The notes: generated by a model not told the origin, from the sequence alone. 64,000 nucleotides of DNA from Brevibacterium picturae (GCF_900105045.1 NZ_LT629739.1:4376958-4440957); one strand, 5' to 3'; numbered from the stretch's first letter, positions 16,888-26,022 are shown. A program made the numbers and translations.

Positions 16888-18006
16888 TCAGCGAGGCTGT
16901 GACAGGTAAGCCAGGTAGCCGCCGGAGACCGAACTGACCTCGATGCCCTGAGCCCGCAATCGGGCACATGTGCGTGCAGAGCGCACGCCCGAACGGCAGT
17001 AGAGCGCCACTTTGGCATGCCCGGCAATCTGTCCGGGATCGTCAAGAAGGGCGTCCATGGGCACGTGTTGGGCCCCTGGGACCATTCCACCCAAGACTTC
17101 GTCATCATCTCTGATGTCGACCAGATGGGTGCCGCGCACGATATCCGGCCAGGTCACTGTGGGGTTCGATCCCCCTGCGGCGTCGGTCTCCGGGATTCCG
17201 CTATGACCGGCAGCCACCTCGTCACTGTAGTCGCCGAGGTGGCTGCCCAAGTCCGTGATCGTCTCCCGGTCCGGTAAACGTCGAACAGGGATGGTCTCCC
17301 AACTGGTGTCGAGGCTGCTGTGGATCGCGACCGAATTGTACAGGGGTGTGCCGATTCCGGTGAGGACCTTGATCGTCTCCATGGACATGGCCGCACCGAT
17401 GCTTCCGCACAGGGCTCCGAGGACCCCAGCCGTTGCACAGTCCGGCACGGAACCCGGAGCGGGAACGGTTGGGTAGAGATCACGCAGCGTCGCTCCCTGC
17501 CTCGTGTCGAAGACCGCGACCTGCCCGTCGAAGCCGAGGATCGTGCCCCAGACCAGGGGCTTCTTCAGGATCTCGCAGGCGTCGTTGGCCAGGTACCGGG
17601 TTGCGAAGTTGTCACTTCCGTCGATGACGATGTCGGCCGGCCCGATGAGCTCGAGTGCGTTCGCCGATGTCAGCAGGACCGGGTGGGTGATGATGTCGAG
17701 GGTCGAGTTCAGCTCGCTCAGCCGCTCCTTCGCGGAGTCGACCTTCCGGTGGCCCACTCGTGTTTCGGAGTGGATGAATTGGCGATGCAGATTGCTCAGC
17801 TCCACCGTGTCTGGGTCGACGATGCTGATGCGCCCGACCCCGGCGGCTGCCAGATAGGTCAGGACCGGTGCCCCGAGCCCACCGGCTCCGATGACGAGCA
17901 CATGGGCTCCGAGAAGTGCGGATTGGGCCTGCGGACCGAAACCGGTGAGACGGATCTGACGGGCATAGCGTGCCGTCTCCGCTGGGCCGAGAGCGTTTAC
18001 TGACAT
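16888..18006 (-). CDS. moeB: MoeB-type adenylyltransferase with C-terminal rhodanese domain
   Basis: ~372 residues. The N-terminal ThiF/MoeB E1-like domain has the nucleotide-binding VIGAGGLGAPVLTYLAAAG, DPDTVELSNLHRQFIH, VIDGSDNFATRYLAND and GSVPDCATAGVLG. The last ~100 residues are a rhodanese with active-site loop YCRSGVRSA. It adenylylates the MoaD C-terminus and supplies sulfur to it; the fused rhodanese suggests a MOCS3-like persulfide route that might also serve other sulfur carriers. Start taken as ATG 18006 after GGGG; ATG 18027 overlapping the moeA2 stop as TGATG is equally possible. The two Zn CxxC pairs of E. coli MoeB are not evident. Confidence 0.92.
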   Translation of the reverse strand: MSVNALGPAETARYARQIRLTGFGPQAQSALLGAHVLVIGAGGLGAPVLTYLAAAGVGRISIVDPDTVELSNLHRQFIHSETRVGHRKVDSAKERLSELNSTLDIITHPVLLTSANALELIGPADIVIDGSDNFATRYLANDACEILKKPLVWGTILGFDGQVAVFDTRQGATLRDLYPTVPAPGSVPDCATAGVLGALCGSIGAAMSMETIKVLTGIGTPLYNSVAIHSSLDTSWETIPVRRLPDRETITDLGSHLGDYSDEVAAGHSGIPETDAAGGSNPTVTWPDIVRGTHLVDIRDDDEVLGGMVPGAQHVPMDALLDDPGQIAGHAKVALYCRSGVRSARTCARLRAQGIEVSSVSGGYLAYLSQPR

Positions 18007-18026
18007 GTGCCCCAGTCTAGTCGGCA

Positions 18027-19208
18027 TCAGCAGTCGAGGACCGCGATGACCTCTCCTGTCCGAATGGCCCCGGGCCCTCGAGGCACGCGGATGATGACAT
18101 CGACGCCGGAGAAGTCTCGCAGTCGTGACTGGTCCGCGGCCTCGACCTCTCCGGCTGTGTTGAAACGGCCCGGCATGAGGCTGACGGCCTTCGTGTGGCC
18201 GATAATCTCCGGCCCGGTGTAGACGGCCTTCCTCCACCGCGATCCGAGGGGGCGCGACTCGAGAAGGGAGCGGGCGAAGAGGTGGAAGGACACAAAGGCT
18301 CCGGTCGGTGTGCCCGGGAGATGAAGGAGAGGAGTCTCCTGGTAGTGGCCGTAGCCCTGTGGACCGCCCGGACGAATGGCGAGGCGTTGGAACGTCGAAT
18401 GGTCGCCGCCGAGGGCCTGTCTGACGACTTCGAAAGCACCGGCGCTGATGCCGCCGGTGGTGATGATCAGGTCGACTGAGTCGTCGAGTTCGGCGAGGAT
18501 CCGAACGAAGGCCGCCGGATCGTCGCCGCAGCTGCGTTCGACGGCGCGGGCCCCGGCCTCGGTGATCGCTGAGCTGAGCATGGGCAGATTCGAGTTGTGA
18601 ATGAACGGCTGGTCCGGGTCGGCGGAATCGGTGACGAGCTCATCCCCGGTGACGATGAGGCCGACGGTCAGAGGCCGATGGACGCAGACAGTCCGGCACC
18701 CCATCATGGCCAATGTTCCGACACCAGCAGCACCGATCGTCTCGCCTGATCGGATGACGGTGTCTCCGATGAGGGTGTCCTCCCCCACTGCCCTGATGTT
18801 CCAGGCTGATCGGAGCCCGCCGGGCAGCGAGGAGACGCGGATTCGCTGCGGTGCCGGCCCCGTACGCTTCGCGTCGGTGGACTCGACGGGCACGACCACC
18901 TCGGCGGTGGCGGGCACCTGCGCTCCGGTCATCACCCGCACGGCAGTGCCCGGTGCGATCTCCACCGGCGTGGCCCCGGCGGGGATATCACCGCTGACTC
19001 TCACCTTCGCGCCGGTCCGGACACTGCTCAGTGCCAGTGCATCGAGTGCGAAACCGTCCATCGCCGAGGTGGCGAAGGCGGGGATGGGGGCATCAGCGGT
19101 CACGTCTTCGGCCGCGGTTCTGCTGATCGCCGCCGCGGTGGGAATCGACTCCGCGGAACCAGTCGGTGCCGATGAGATGATGAGCTCGCAGTAGTCCTCG
19201 GGGTTCAC
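18027..19208 (-). CDS. Second MoeA-type molybdopterin molybdenumtransferase
   Basis: 393 residues, a divergent paralogue of the moeA at 14.2 kb. Seen: TSAMDGFALDALAL, GDIPAGATPVEIAPGTAVRVMTGAQVP, LIVTGDELV, IITTGGISAGAFEVVRQALG and LPGTPTGAFVSFHLF. The usual PGNPVS turn is changed to PGTPTG. The start is GTG 19208 with AAAGGA upstream; the frame stays open to 20105 only because it shadows the opposite-strand membrane gene. Two MoeA copies are common in actinobacteria and may serve distinct ligands or metals (Mo versus W). Coupled to moeB by stop-start overlap. Confidence 0.9.
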   Translation of the reverse strand: MNPEDYCELIISSAPTGSAESIPTAAAISRTAAEDVTADAPIPAFATSAMDGFALDALALSSVRTGAKVRVSGDIPAGATPVEIAPGTAVRVMTGAQVPATAEVVVPVESTDAKRTGPAPQRIRVSSLPGGLRSAWNIRAVGEDTLIGDTVIRSGETIGAAGVGTLAMMGCRTVCVHRPLTVGLIVTGDELVTDSADPDQPFIHNSNLPMLSSAITEAGARAVERSCGDDPAAFVRILAELDDSVDLIITTGGISAGAFEVVRQALGGDHSTFQRLAIRPGGPQGYGHYQETPLLHLPGTPTGAFVSFHLFARSLLESRPLGSRWRKAVYTGPEIIGHTKAVSLMPGRFNTAGEVEAADQSRLRDFSGVDVIIRVPRGPGAIRTGEVIAVLDC

Positions 19209-19289
19209 GTGTGTCCTTTCGCCTGCTTCAGATCCTACGAGGAGTTGCCGCTCGAGGCACTCGCACTGTGGTGCTTTAGGGTGTGACTT

Positions 19290-20138
19290 GTGGACACACC
19301 GACTCGGCTCGAACCAGAAACCCGACGATTCGCGCTCATCTCCTGGCCCGGATTGGCCGCGGTTCTGCTGGCGCTGTCGGCATTCGTCCTGTTCGGGGTC
19401 GGGACCTCGTTCCCCGAGCTGAGGGGCTTCGGCTATGTGCCGATGGTGGCTTCCCTCATCGTCGCATGGATCGCCGACCGGAATTTCGCACGCGACTTCA
19501 GCGTCATCGCCGGGTGCTTGGGGCTGATCTCCTCGATCTCGGTGGAAGCTGATATCTCGTGGACCAACATCGCCCGGATGGGGGTCGTGCTGTCCGCCGT
19601 GGTGATCGGGCCATGGCTGATCACACGCTATTGGTTCAAGGACAACACCATCGTCTTCCCGCTGCGTCGGGGGCAGAAGTGGACGCGCCTGGAATGGGCA
19701 TGGCTGGCCTTCGTCATCGTCGTCGCCTGGCTCGTCCTCCCCCAGTACTTCATGCGCACCGGGGTCTATCTCAACTGGCCGCCGGTCACGGAGTGGGATG
19801 AGATCGTCCGCCTCTTCTTCGGAGTCAATGCTGTCGGCATCTGGGATGAGCTGTTCTTCATCTGCACGGTCTTCGCTCTGCTGCGCAAACACTTCGCGTT
19901 CTGGACCGCGAACGTGTTCACCACCGTCATCTTCGTCTCCTTCCTGTGGGAGCTGGGCTACCGGTCGATCGGCCCGGTCCTGACGATCCCGTTCGCGCTG
20001 GTCCAGGCCTATATCTTCACGAAGACGAAATCGCTGCCCTACACGGTGACCGTCCACCTCCTCTTCGACGCGCTCGTCTTCCTCACGATCGTCTACGCCC
20101 ACCATCCCGAGGCCCTGCCCATCTTCATCGGGGTCTGA
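19290..20138 (+). CDS. CPBP/CAAX-protease-like integral membrane protein, degenerate motif
   Basis: 282 residues with about eight hydrophobic helices. The C-terminal half matches the CPBP (CAAX protease and bacteriocin-processing) fold. However, the first catalytic motif E-E-x3-R reads WDELFFICTV, the F-x3-H motif is not clear, and only H-x3-D (HLLFDAL) is intact. Proteolysis is therefore doubtful and a structural or transport role is possible. GTG 19290 lies 7 nt after TAGGGT, spacing that fits a leaderless transcript. It diverges from moeA2 and ends facing the POT gene across a strong terminator. Confidence 0.7.
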   Translation: MDTPTRLEPETRRFALISWPGLAAVLLALSAFVLFGVGTSFPELRGFGYVPMVASLIVAWIADRNFARDFSVIAGCLGLISSISVEADISWTNIARMGVVLSAVVIGPWLITRYWFKDNTIVFPLRRGQKWTRLEWAWLAFVIVVAWLVLPQYFMRTGVYLNWPPVTEWDEIVRLFFGVNAVGIWDELFFICTVFALLRKHFAFWTANVFTTVIFVSFLWELGYRSIGPVLTIPFALVQAYIFTKTKSLPYTVTVHLLFDALVFLTIVYAHHPEALPIFIGV

Positions 20139-20165
20139 GTCACCGCATGTGCCTGCGACGACGAA

Positions 20166-20198
20166 ACGCCCTCGCTCCCTGTGCGTGAGCGAGGGCGT
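20166..20198. terminator. Bidirectional hairpin terminator
   Basis: An 11-bp perfect inverted repeat (ACGCCCTCGCT and AGCGAGGGCGT, 11-nt loop) lies between convergent genes ending at 20138 (+) and 20214 (-). On the minus strand it is followed by TTTCGTCGTC. Confidence 0.85.
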
Positions 20199-20213
20199 CG
20201 GAGCATCAGGACG

Positions 20214-21683
20214 TCAGCGGATTCCGCGCAGCATCTTGAGCATCGGCTTGGTCAGGGTCAGCGCCAGCAGACCGAGAATGATCGATGCCGCACCGACCGA
20301 TGTCCAATACGGTGTCTGGTTGTCGGCCGAGTAGTATCCGCCCAGCACACCGGACAGTGCTGTTCCCACACCCGAGGCGAGGAAGAACACGGCGATCATC
20401 TGCGATTGGAACACCTTGGGCGCGACCTTCGATGAGAAGGACAGGCCGATCGGCGAGATGAGGAGTTCGGCGAAGACGAACAGTAGCAGGATGAATGCGA
20501 CCCACAGCAGCGGAGTCTCGTGTTCGCCGGAATTCGCGAATGGGAGGAAGAGCAGGAAGGCGATGCCGATGAGGATGAGCGAGAGCCCGGCTTTGACGGG
20601 CGTCGAGATCTGTCGCGTGCCCAGTTTGAACCAGATGGCCGAGAAGACCGGGGCGAAGGCGATGACGAAGATCGGCGGAATGAGCTGGAGCCAGTTGATC
20701 GGCATCTGCCACCCGAAGATCACTCGGTTCATCTGGGTGTCCGAGTACGCGGTGAGCGTGCCGAAGATCTGCTGGTACAGGGACCAGAAGACGACGCAGG
20801 TGAGGAAGAACGGAATGAATGCGAGCACGCGTGAGCGTTCATCCGCGTTCGTCTGCGGGCTGACGTACATGACGATGAAGTAGCATGCCGCAGCTCCGGC
20901 CGAGATCCCTGCGATCCACCAGTCCAGGTTGTCCGGGTTGACGACCCCTGTGAACCACAGGACGACGATGAGGACGACCGCAACGACGATGGCCAGCAGG
21001 AAGAGGGAGAGCTTGGACGCCGGCAGCGGGTTGACCGCACCGCGCGACTCGTTCGGCAGGTTCTTACGACCCGTGGCATAGATGATGAGGCCCAGAGCCA
21101 TGCCGACTGCTGCCGCGCCGAATCCGAAGTGGAAGCCGATCTCCTTCTGCAGGAGGCCGGTGATGAGCGGTCCGAGGAATGCGCCGATGTTGACGCCCAT
21201 GTAGAAGAGAGTGAATCCGGCGTCTCGGCGCGGGTCCTTCTCTGAATAGAGTTCACCGACGAGAGCGGAGGCGTTGGCCTTGAGGCCACCGGATCCGAGC
21301 GCGACGAGGATGAGGCCGGCGGCGACTCCGCCGAACCCGGGGATGAGCGCGAGGCAGATGTGGCCGATCATGATGATGATGGCCGAGTAGAACAGGATCC
21401 TCTCTGCGCCCAGGATCCTGTCCGCGATCCACGCACCGAGGATCGTGGCCAGGAAGACGGCACCGCCGTAGGCGCCGACGATTCCGATGGCTGTTGGCTG
21501 AGGCATGCCCAGGCCGCCCTCGCTGACCTGGAAGTACAGGTAGATGGCGAGGATGCCGTTCATGCCGTAGTAGGAGAACCGCTCCCACAGTTCGAGGCTG
21601 AACAGCTGCATGAGCGGAAGTGGGTGCCCGAAGAAACGGGTGTCGTTCCGCGCGGCCTCAGTCGTTGAGGTGCTTGATGACAT
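20214..21683 (-). CDS. POT-family proton-coupled oligopeptide transporter
   Basis: 489 residues with ~14 hydrophobic helices. The POT signature ELWERFSYYG (E-x-x-E-R-F-x-Y-Y) in the first helix couples proton and peptide binding. A second mark is FTLFYMGVNIGAFLGPL, and the region VFWSLYQQ matches the helix-7 family motif. It takes up di- and tripeptides with protons. ATG 21683 has GGAAAG upstream; the 20-residue extension is rejected. A monocistronic unit bounded by hairpins at both ends. Confidence 0.92.
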   Translation of the reverse strand: MSSSTSTTEAARNDTRFFGHPLPLMQLFSLELWERFSYYGMNGILAIYLYFQVSEGGLGMPQPTAIGIVGAYGGAVFLATILGAWIADRILGAERILFYSAIIIMIGHICLALIPGFGGVAAGLILVALGSGGLKANASALVGELYSEKDPRRDAGFTLFYMGVNIGAFLGPLITGLLQKEIGFHFGFGAAAVGMALGLIIYATGRKNLPNESRGAVNPLPASKLSLFLLAIVVAVVLIVVLWFTGVVNPDNLDWWIAGISAGAAACYFIVMYVSPQTNADERSRVLAFIPFFLTCVVFWSLYQQIFGTLTAYSDTQMNRVIFGWQMPINWLQLIPPIFVIAFAPVFSAIWFKLGTRQISTPVKAGLSLILIGIAFLLFLPFANSGEHETPLLWVAFILLLFVFAELLISPIGLSFSSKVAPKVFQSQMIAVFFLASGVGTALSGVLGGYYSADNQTPYWTSVGAASIILGLLALTLTKPMLKMLRGIR

Positions 21684-21789
21684 ATCGTGCTTTCCGTTGT
21701 GACGTGCAAACGCGCACTGTGGTGCGCGATTCACTGTGAACAACCGGCAATGCTACTCCCCGTTATTGCTCAGGTCACACGATCTCAAT

Positions 21790-21810
21790 GCTGGGACGCG
21801 ACGTCCCAGC
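21790..21810 (-). terminator. Hairpin terminator after the MFS gene
   Basis: A 9-bp perfect stem, GCTGGGACG and CGTCCCAGC with a CGA loop, lies 10 bp beyond the MFS stop on the minus strand. The tail ATTGAGATC is only weakly T-rich. Confidence 0.65.
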
Positions 21811-21819
21811 AGACGGAAA

Positions 21820-23085
21820 TCATGAGTGAACCAGGTCTCTTTTTCGGGCATTCTCACCGACGATGAGGTTGAGCAGGCCGGCCACGAGAACGAGTGCGGA
21901 AGCCGCCATCGGGACTGCCATCGCCGCCGAAGTTCCGGCCTCCTCGGCGAGGATGCCGTTGACTGCCGATGCCACCGACTGGCCGACGATGATCGCCGAT
22001 CCTGCCATCGACATGACGGTGGCCGAACGACCCAGCGGGCTGCGTTCGGCAGCGAGACTGAACAGAGTCACCAAGGTCGGTCCGACAGCACAGCCCATCA
22101 GCAGGAGCGCGATGACCACGGTGACCATCGAGGTCGACGACGCCATGATCACTGCACCGATGAGCATCAGCGGTGCGAAGGACAGCAGTCTGGCCCACAG
22201 GGCATAGCGCGGCGAGAACAGTGCGACGGTGATGGCCAGGATGGCGGAGCCGATGCCCATGATGCCGTAGATGATGCCGGCTTCCTCGGGTCGGCCGAGA
22301 TCATTCGTCAGCGAGGTCAGTGCCGTCAGCGTCGACCCGAAGACGAGCCCGATGCCGAAGACACCGAGGACGACGACGAAGACCCCGAATGTGAACAGCT
22401 CCTTGGCCGGTGCCTGGGAGCGTGGCTGTGTCGAGGTGTGCCCGTGTTGGGCCCTGCCTGTGGGGTGGAGGGCGAATGCGGTCACGAAGACCACGGTCAT
22501 GATCACTGCGCCGATGATCGGAGCGACCGGGTGGAGGGTCGTGGCGAGGAGACCGACGATGAAGGGACCGAAGACGAACACGAATTCGTCGGCGGCGGAT
22601 TCGTAGGCCATGGTGCCGTTGAGGGTCTTCTGCTGCCGGGGGCCGGCGAGTCGGGTCATGATGATCTCGACGAGGCGAGAACGGGACATCGGGGCCACCT
22701 GCGGAGCTGTGGCACCAATGGCGAAGGCCGCGATGAGCACTACGGCGTCGGGCAGGGGGCTGAAGACGACCCAGGCCATGAAGATCAGGGCTATGCTGTT
22801 GAGCAGGCCCACGGTCAGCAGCACGGGTCGTTGGCCCCAGCGATCGGCTGCGGCACCGATGAAGGAGCCGAAGATCGCCGTTCCCAGGCCCACCATGGCC
22901 GAGTTGATTCCGCCGAGGCTCAGCGAGTCTCGGCCGGCGACGACGAGGGTGAGAACCCCGATGACCACCATGGCATAGGGCAGGCGGGCCACGAAGGCGA
23001 TCGGGAAGTAGCTGCGGCCCACGACGGTCAACAGCTTCGGTGCTGCGATTTCGTCTGGCCGGGTGCGAGTTTCGTTGCTGGGCAT
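21820..23085 (-). CDS. MFS transporter, substrate unknown
   Basis: 421 residues with 12 predicted helices. Helix 2-3 loop is GAAADRWGQRPVLL, the motif-A position of the major facilitator superfamily. The loop after the first bundle carries SRSRLVEIIMTRLAGPRQQKTL. This resembles the large group of actinobacterial exporters of unknown substrate. A basic, histidine-rich central loop (GRAQHGHTSTQPRSQAP) separates the two halves. The start ATG 23085 has only a weak GGATTGG. No linked regulator is seen. Confidence 0.82.
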   Translation of the reverse strand: MPSNETRTRPDEIAAPKLLTVVGRSYFPIAFVARLPYAMVVIGVLTLVVAGRDSLSLGGINSAMVGLGTAIFGSFIGAAADRWGQRPVLLTVGLLNSIALIFMAWVVFSPLPDAVVLIAAFAIGATAPQVAPMSRSRLVEIIMTRLAGPRQQKTLNGTMAYESAADEFVFVFGPFIVGLLATTLHPVAPIIGAVIMTVVFVTAFALHPTGRAQHGHTSTQPRSQAPAKELFTFGVFVVVLGVFGIGLVFGSTLTALTSLTNDLGRPEEAGIIYGIMGIGSAILAITVALFSPRYALWARLLSFAPLMLIGAVIMASSTSMVTVVIALLLMGCAVGPTLVTLFSLAAERSPLGRSATVMSMAGSAIIVGQSVASAVNGILAEEAGTSAAMAVPMAASALVLVAGLLNLIVGENARKRDLVHS

Positions 23086-23389
23086 ACCAATCCAGTTTCT
23101 CCCCCATCAGGTCGATGGGGATCCGTGCCGCCGTGGTGACCTGGATCAAATCACTCGGTAGATGCACTCTGCTGTCACTGTCGGCGCCTCTTCGGCGCTT
23201 CTTCCAGGCTACCGGTGTTGGAGGCCGCGGACGAGGGTGAACCCTGACTTGGCCGTTTGAGCTTGCTCACCATTGTTGGCTCGCAGTCGGCAGCCCCACC
23301 CGCGAACACCAGGGAATCGGGGTCCTGTACGGACCTCATTCCCATCCGTGACTCAGAAAGAATGCAGACGAGAATGGGACGATGTGTGC
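23086..23389. other. Intergenic region between divergent genes
   Basis: 304 bp without a convincing gene. It must hold the promoters of the minus-strand MFS gene and the plus-strand holin-like gene. A short dyad GCGCC-TCTTC-GGCGC occurs around 23184-23199. No conserved RNA structure is recognised. Confidence 0.5.
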
Positions 23390-23803
23390 ATGAACTTCCT
23401 CTTTCGAGTAGTCGTGAACGCATGTGCGATCTGGGTTGCGGCCTGGATACTGCCTGGCGTCGCCATCGCAGGAAACAGCGTTGTCGAAGAGCAGACCGGA
23501 CCGATCCCTGCCATGATCATCTCCTACTTGGTGATCGGGCTGATCTTCGGATTGGCGAACGCGTTCATCAAACCGATCCTCAGCTTCGTGTCCGCACCGA
23601 TCACGTGTCTGACACTGGGGCTGTTCTCAATCGTCATCAATGCGATCATCTTGACTCTGACCAGCTGGCTGTCCGGCTTCACCCCGTTCGAGTTCACCAT
23701 CGACAGATTCTTCTTCTCGGCCATCTTCGCCGCCGTCATCGTCTCCATCGTCTCCGCGCTGCTGGGATGGCTGGTACCGGAGAAGAGCGCCGAACGCGAT
23801 TGA
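23390..23803 (+). CDS. Mycobacterial-type 4-TMS phage-holin-superfamily IV membrane protein
   Basis: 137 residues with four hydrophobic helices and short loops. The pattern RVVVNACAIWVAAWILPGVAI, FGLANAFIKPILSFVSAPIT and TLGLFSIVINAIILTLTSWL matches the chromosomal PF04020 family, whose members resemble holins but are found outside prophages. Function is unknown; a role in envelope integrity is often assumed. ATG 23390 is the only start with the complete first helix and without the unrelated upstream tail. Confidence 0.8.
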   Translation: MNFLFRVVVNACAIWVAAWILPGVAIAGNSVVEEQTGPIPAMIISYLVIGLIFGLANAFIKPILSFVSAPITCLTLGLFSIVINAIILTLTSWLSGFTPFEFTIDRFFFSAIFAAVIVSIVSALLGWLVPEKSAERD

Positions 23804-23912
23804 CCGGCGCCCGTCTCGACTCGGGCATCGACCGGACCCGGATTCTTCTCTACTGAGTGTAGACTTGAGCGCAGTGTGTCAGTCTGCACCCCAATGACCG
23901 TCGGAGGAGAAC

Positions 23913-24143
23913 ATGTCCAACATCGCCACCACGAAGAGAACTCGGAACTCAGCATCGTTTGCTGACGTCATCGTCTTCATCGTCTCGTTTGCCCTCTTCG
24001 TGTTCGGTCTCTACCTGTTCGGTGCCGGATTCTACGGCGCCGCGGGTACCGAGTTCTGGCTGTTCTGGGCCGGTCTGCTCGCCTCCTGCTTCGCGTTCCT
24101 CATTCCCATCGTCTATCACTGGGCCCTCGACCGTAAGGCCTGA
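23913..24143 (+). CDS. Small membrane protein, two helices
   Basis: 76 residues. A basic N-terminus (SNIATTKRTRN) precedes two hydrophobic helices (VIVFIVSFALFVFGLYLFGAG and FWLFWAGLLASCFAFLIPIVY) and a short basic tail. I do not recognise the family; positive-inside topology predicts both ends in the cytoplasm. The ribosome site CGGAGGAGA is strong, a TAGACT hexamer lies at 23860-23865, and a strong terminator follows, so this is a real single-gene unit. Confidence 0.75.
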   Translation: MSNIATTKRTRNSASFADVIVFIVSFALFVFGLYLFGAGFYGAAGTEFWLFWAGLLASCFAFLIPIVYHWALDRKA

Positions 24144-24160
24144 CACCCCCTCGTCACCGA

Positions 24161-24198
24161 CAGAAGGGCCGATGCGTTGATTCGCATCGGCCCTTCTG
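24161..24198 (+). terminator. Strong intrinsic terminator
   Basis: A 16-bp perfect stem (CAGAAGGGCCGATGCG and its complement) with a TTGATT loop, followed by CATTCTTC. It ends the small membrane protein gene at 24143 and may also stop convergent minus-strand transcripts. Confidence 0.92.
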
Positions 24199-24243
24199 CA
24201 TTCTTCGGCGGCCGTCGTTGACGACGCGCCCGCCTCGTTTGAT

Positions 24244-25125
24244 TCAGTCCCGGTCCTGACAGAAGACCATGATCGCCGAGGCGGCTTCATCGGGCCGCTC
24301 ATAGTGCACCAGGTGCCCCACACCGGGCAGTTCGATGAACTGCGCATCAGCCAGCCCCGCCGCGAACGCGCGAGTCGCGGCCATCGGTGCGATGGCATCC
24401 TTGTCTCCGGCGATGACGAGCGTCGGCATTCTCAACTGCCCGGCCACCTCGGTGACGGTGTGTGCCACCGAGACGTCGAAGGCCGCTGCCAGCGAGGTCC
24501 GGTCGCTGAAGGTGGAGAAGTGCCGGGCATGCTGGTCATGGATATAGCGGCGCAGTCCGCGGTCTCTGCTCGTGGCCATAACCTCGCTCATCAGTCGCAC
24601 GATCACCGGGTTGGCCAGAAGCTGATGGCCGATCGTTTCCGGCAGACGCGCGCCGAGGCTGTAGTAGAAGCGAGTCAGCGCGGTCAGGACCTTGGCTGAG
24701 CCCTCGAGTGCCGGCGTGGTGATCGGGTTGATGAGGATGAGCTCAGCAGCCGTGGACGGTCGGCGGGCGGCCATATGCGCGACCAGAATCGATCCGAACG
24801 AATGGCCGAGGACGATCGGCGCAACCTGCCAGCGGCGAGTCACCTCTGCGACGAGACCGGCGAGATGATCGCAGTAGCTATCGAGACTCAGACCTGACGG
24901 CAGCGGTGGTGTGAGACCGAATCCGGGCAGGTCACCGACGATGACATCGCGGTCTCGGATTGCTCCAGCGATGAGGTCCATCCCGTGGTGGTCGCCGCGG
25001 AAGCCGTGGACCATGAGCACAGGGCGGGCGACAGTCGGTGCGTTCGCGCCGGACGAGTGCAGCCACGCCGCGGTCGGATGGCCGTCGACAGTGCAATCGA
25101 TGCGCTGGGGAGCTGAGCCCCTCAC
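24244..25125 (-). CDS. Alpha/beta-hydrolase
   Basis: 293 residues with a complete alpha/beta-hydrolase fold: PVLMVHGFRGDHHGM (oxyanion strand HG), DLPGFG, nucleophile elbow GHSFGS, acid region VIAGDKDAIAP, and catalytic histidine in LPGVGHLVHYERP. The family includes esterases, lipases, C-C hydrolases and peroxidases; the substrate is not evident. The GTG start overlaps the stop of the universal stress protein gene as GTGA, so the two are coupled and probably co-expressed under stress. Confidence 0.85.
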   Translation of the reverse strand: MRGSAPQRIDCTVDGHPTAAWLHSSGANAPTVARPVLMVHGFRGDHHGMDLIAGAIRDRDVIVGDLPGFGLTPPLPSGLSLDSYCDHLAGLVAEVTRRWQVAPIVLGHSFGSILVAHMAARRPSTAAELILINPITTPALEGSAKVLTALTRFYYSLGARLPETIGHQLLANPVIVRLMSEVMATSRDRGLRRYIHDQHARHFSTFSDRTSLAAAFDVSVAHTVTEVAGQLRMPTLVIAGDKDAIAPMAATRAFAAGLADAQFIELPGVGHLVHYERPDEAASAIMVFCQDRD

Positions 25126-26021
25126 TGAGTCGAGACGGTGCTCAGCGCCCGACGGGGCACAACGACGACGGGGACCGGCAGCACGCGCAACAGTCGCCTG
25201 GCCCGGGCACCGATGAAGACCCGACCACCTCGGCCCAGTCGACTGGAACCGATGAATGCGATCTCCCCCGGCTGGAAGTCGACGTTGGCGGCGGCCTCTT
25301 CGATGTCCGCACCGGCCTGTGATTTGACGACGGCTCGGCCCGATTCGAACATCTCGGCTGCCCGGCCGGCCAGCACCGCTCCCCCGTACTCCTCTGCGAA
25401 TTCCCGGATCTCGACGGTGTCGTCCTCGCCGAGACCATCGTTTTCGATCAGGGACAGCAGACGCAGGTCGACATCGAGGACGGCTGCTGATTGGATCGCC
25501 GCACCGATGAGTGCCGCAGCCCCGGGGCGGGCACCGAAGAGGGTTGTGATCCTCGAAACCGGGCCGATGTCCGAGTTGCCTGACGGTGCCAGGACGACAG
25601 GGACCTCGGAGGAATGAAGCAGTGCCGTCGCGACCGTTCCGATCCGCAGCGAACGCATCAGCGTCGTGGCTCGAGCACCGATGACGATGCCCAGCGCGCC
25701 TTCGTTCTCCGCAACCTCTATCAGACCCTTGGACTCATTCGACGAGGTGTGGATGACGCCGTGGGCGTGGACATCGTCAGGCACAAGGGCCAATGCTTCG
25801 TCGAGCCAATCCTCGAGCTGCTGTGAGACGATTCCGCTGCCGTCCTGCGGAATGGAATTGCCGGCGGTGAAGGTCGATGCCTCCGGACGCACAATCGTCA
25901 CGACGAGTTCGATCCCGGCGGAGCGCGCAAGTGAGATGGCCAGAGCGATGGCGTCGCGTCCACGGTCGGTAGCGATGTATCCGACGACCAGTCGTCGAGT
26001 GGTGGCAGCTGCCTGTGACAT
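25122..26021 (-). CDS. Tandem universal stress protein
   Basis: 299 residues holding two USP domains. The first begins RRLVVGYIATDRGRDAIALA and ends GIVIGARATTLMRSLRIGTVATALL with SEVPVVL. The second runs from about residue 155 to the end (IAFIGSSRLGRGGRVFIGARARRLLRVLPVPVVVV). The G-x2-G-x9-G-S/T ATP-binding signature is partly kept in the first domain. These proteins bind ATP or dimerise in starvation, hypoxia and envelope stress. The ribosome site lies in the arm of a possible hairpin (26023-26056). Confidence 0.87.
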   Translation of the reverse strand: MSQAAATTRRLVVGYIATDRGRDAIALAISLARSAGIELVVTIVRPEASTFTAGNSIPQDGSGIVSQQLEDWLDEALALVPDDVHAHGVIHTSSNESKGLIEVAENEGALGIVIGARATTLMRSLRIGTVATALLHSSEVPVVLAPSGNSDIGPVSRITTLFGARPGAAALIGAAIQSAAVLDVDLRLLSLIENDGLGEDDTVEIREFAEEYGGAVLAGRAAEMFESGRAVVKSQAGADIEEAAANVDFQPGEIAFIGSSRLGRGGRVFIGARARRLLRVLPVPVVVVPRRALSTVSTQ

Positions 26022-26022
26022 T

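Noticed and set aside
19209..20105. Open reading frame extending the second moeA upstream by ~300 codons
   Set aside because: It is the antisense shadow of the CPBP-like membrane gene. The extension has Asp/Glu/Arg-rich sequence without MoeA similarity, and GTG 19208 has its own ribosome site.
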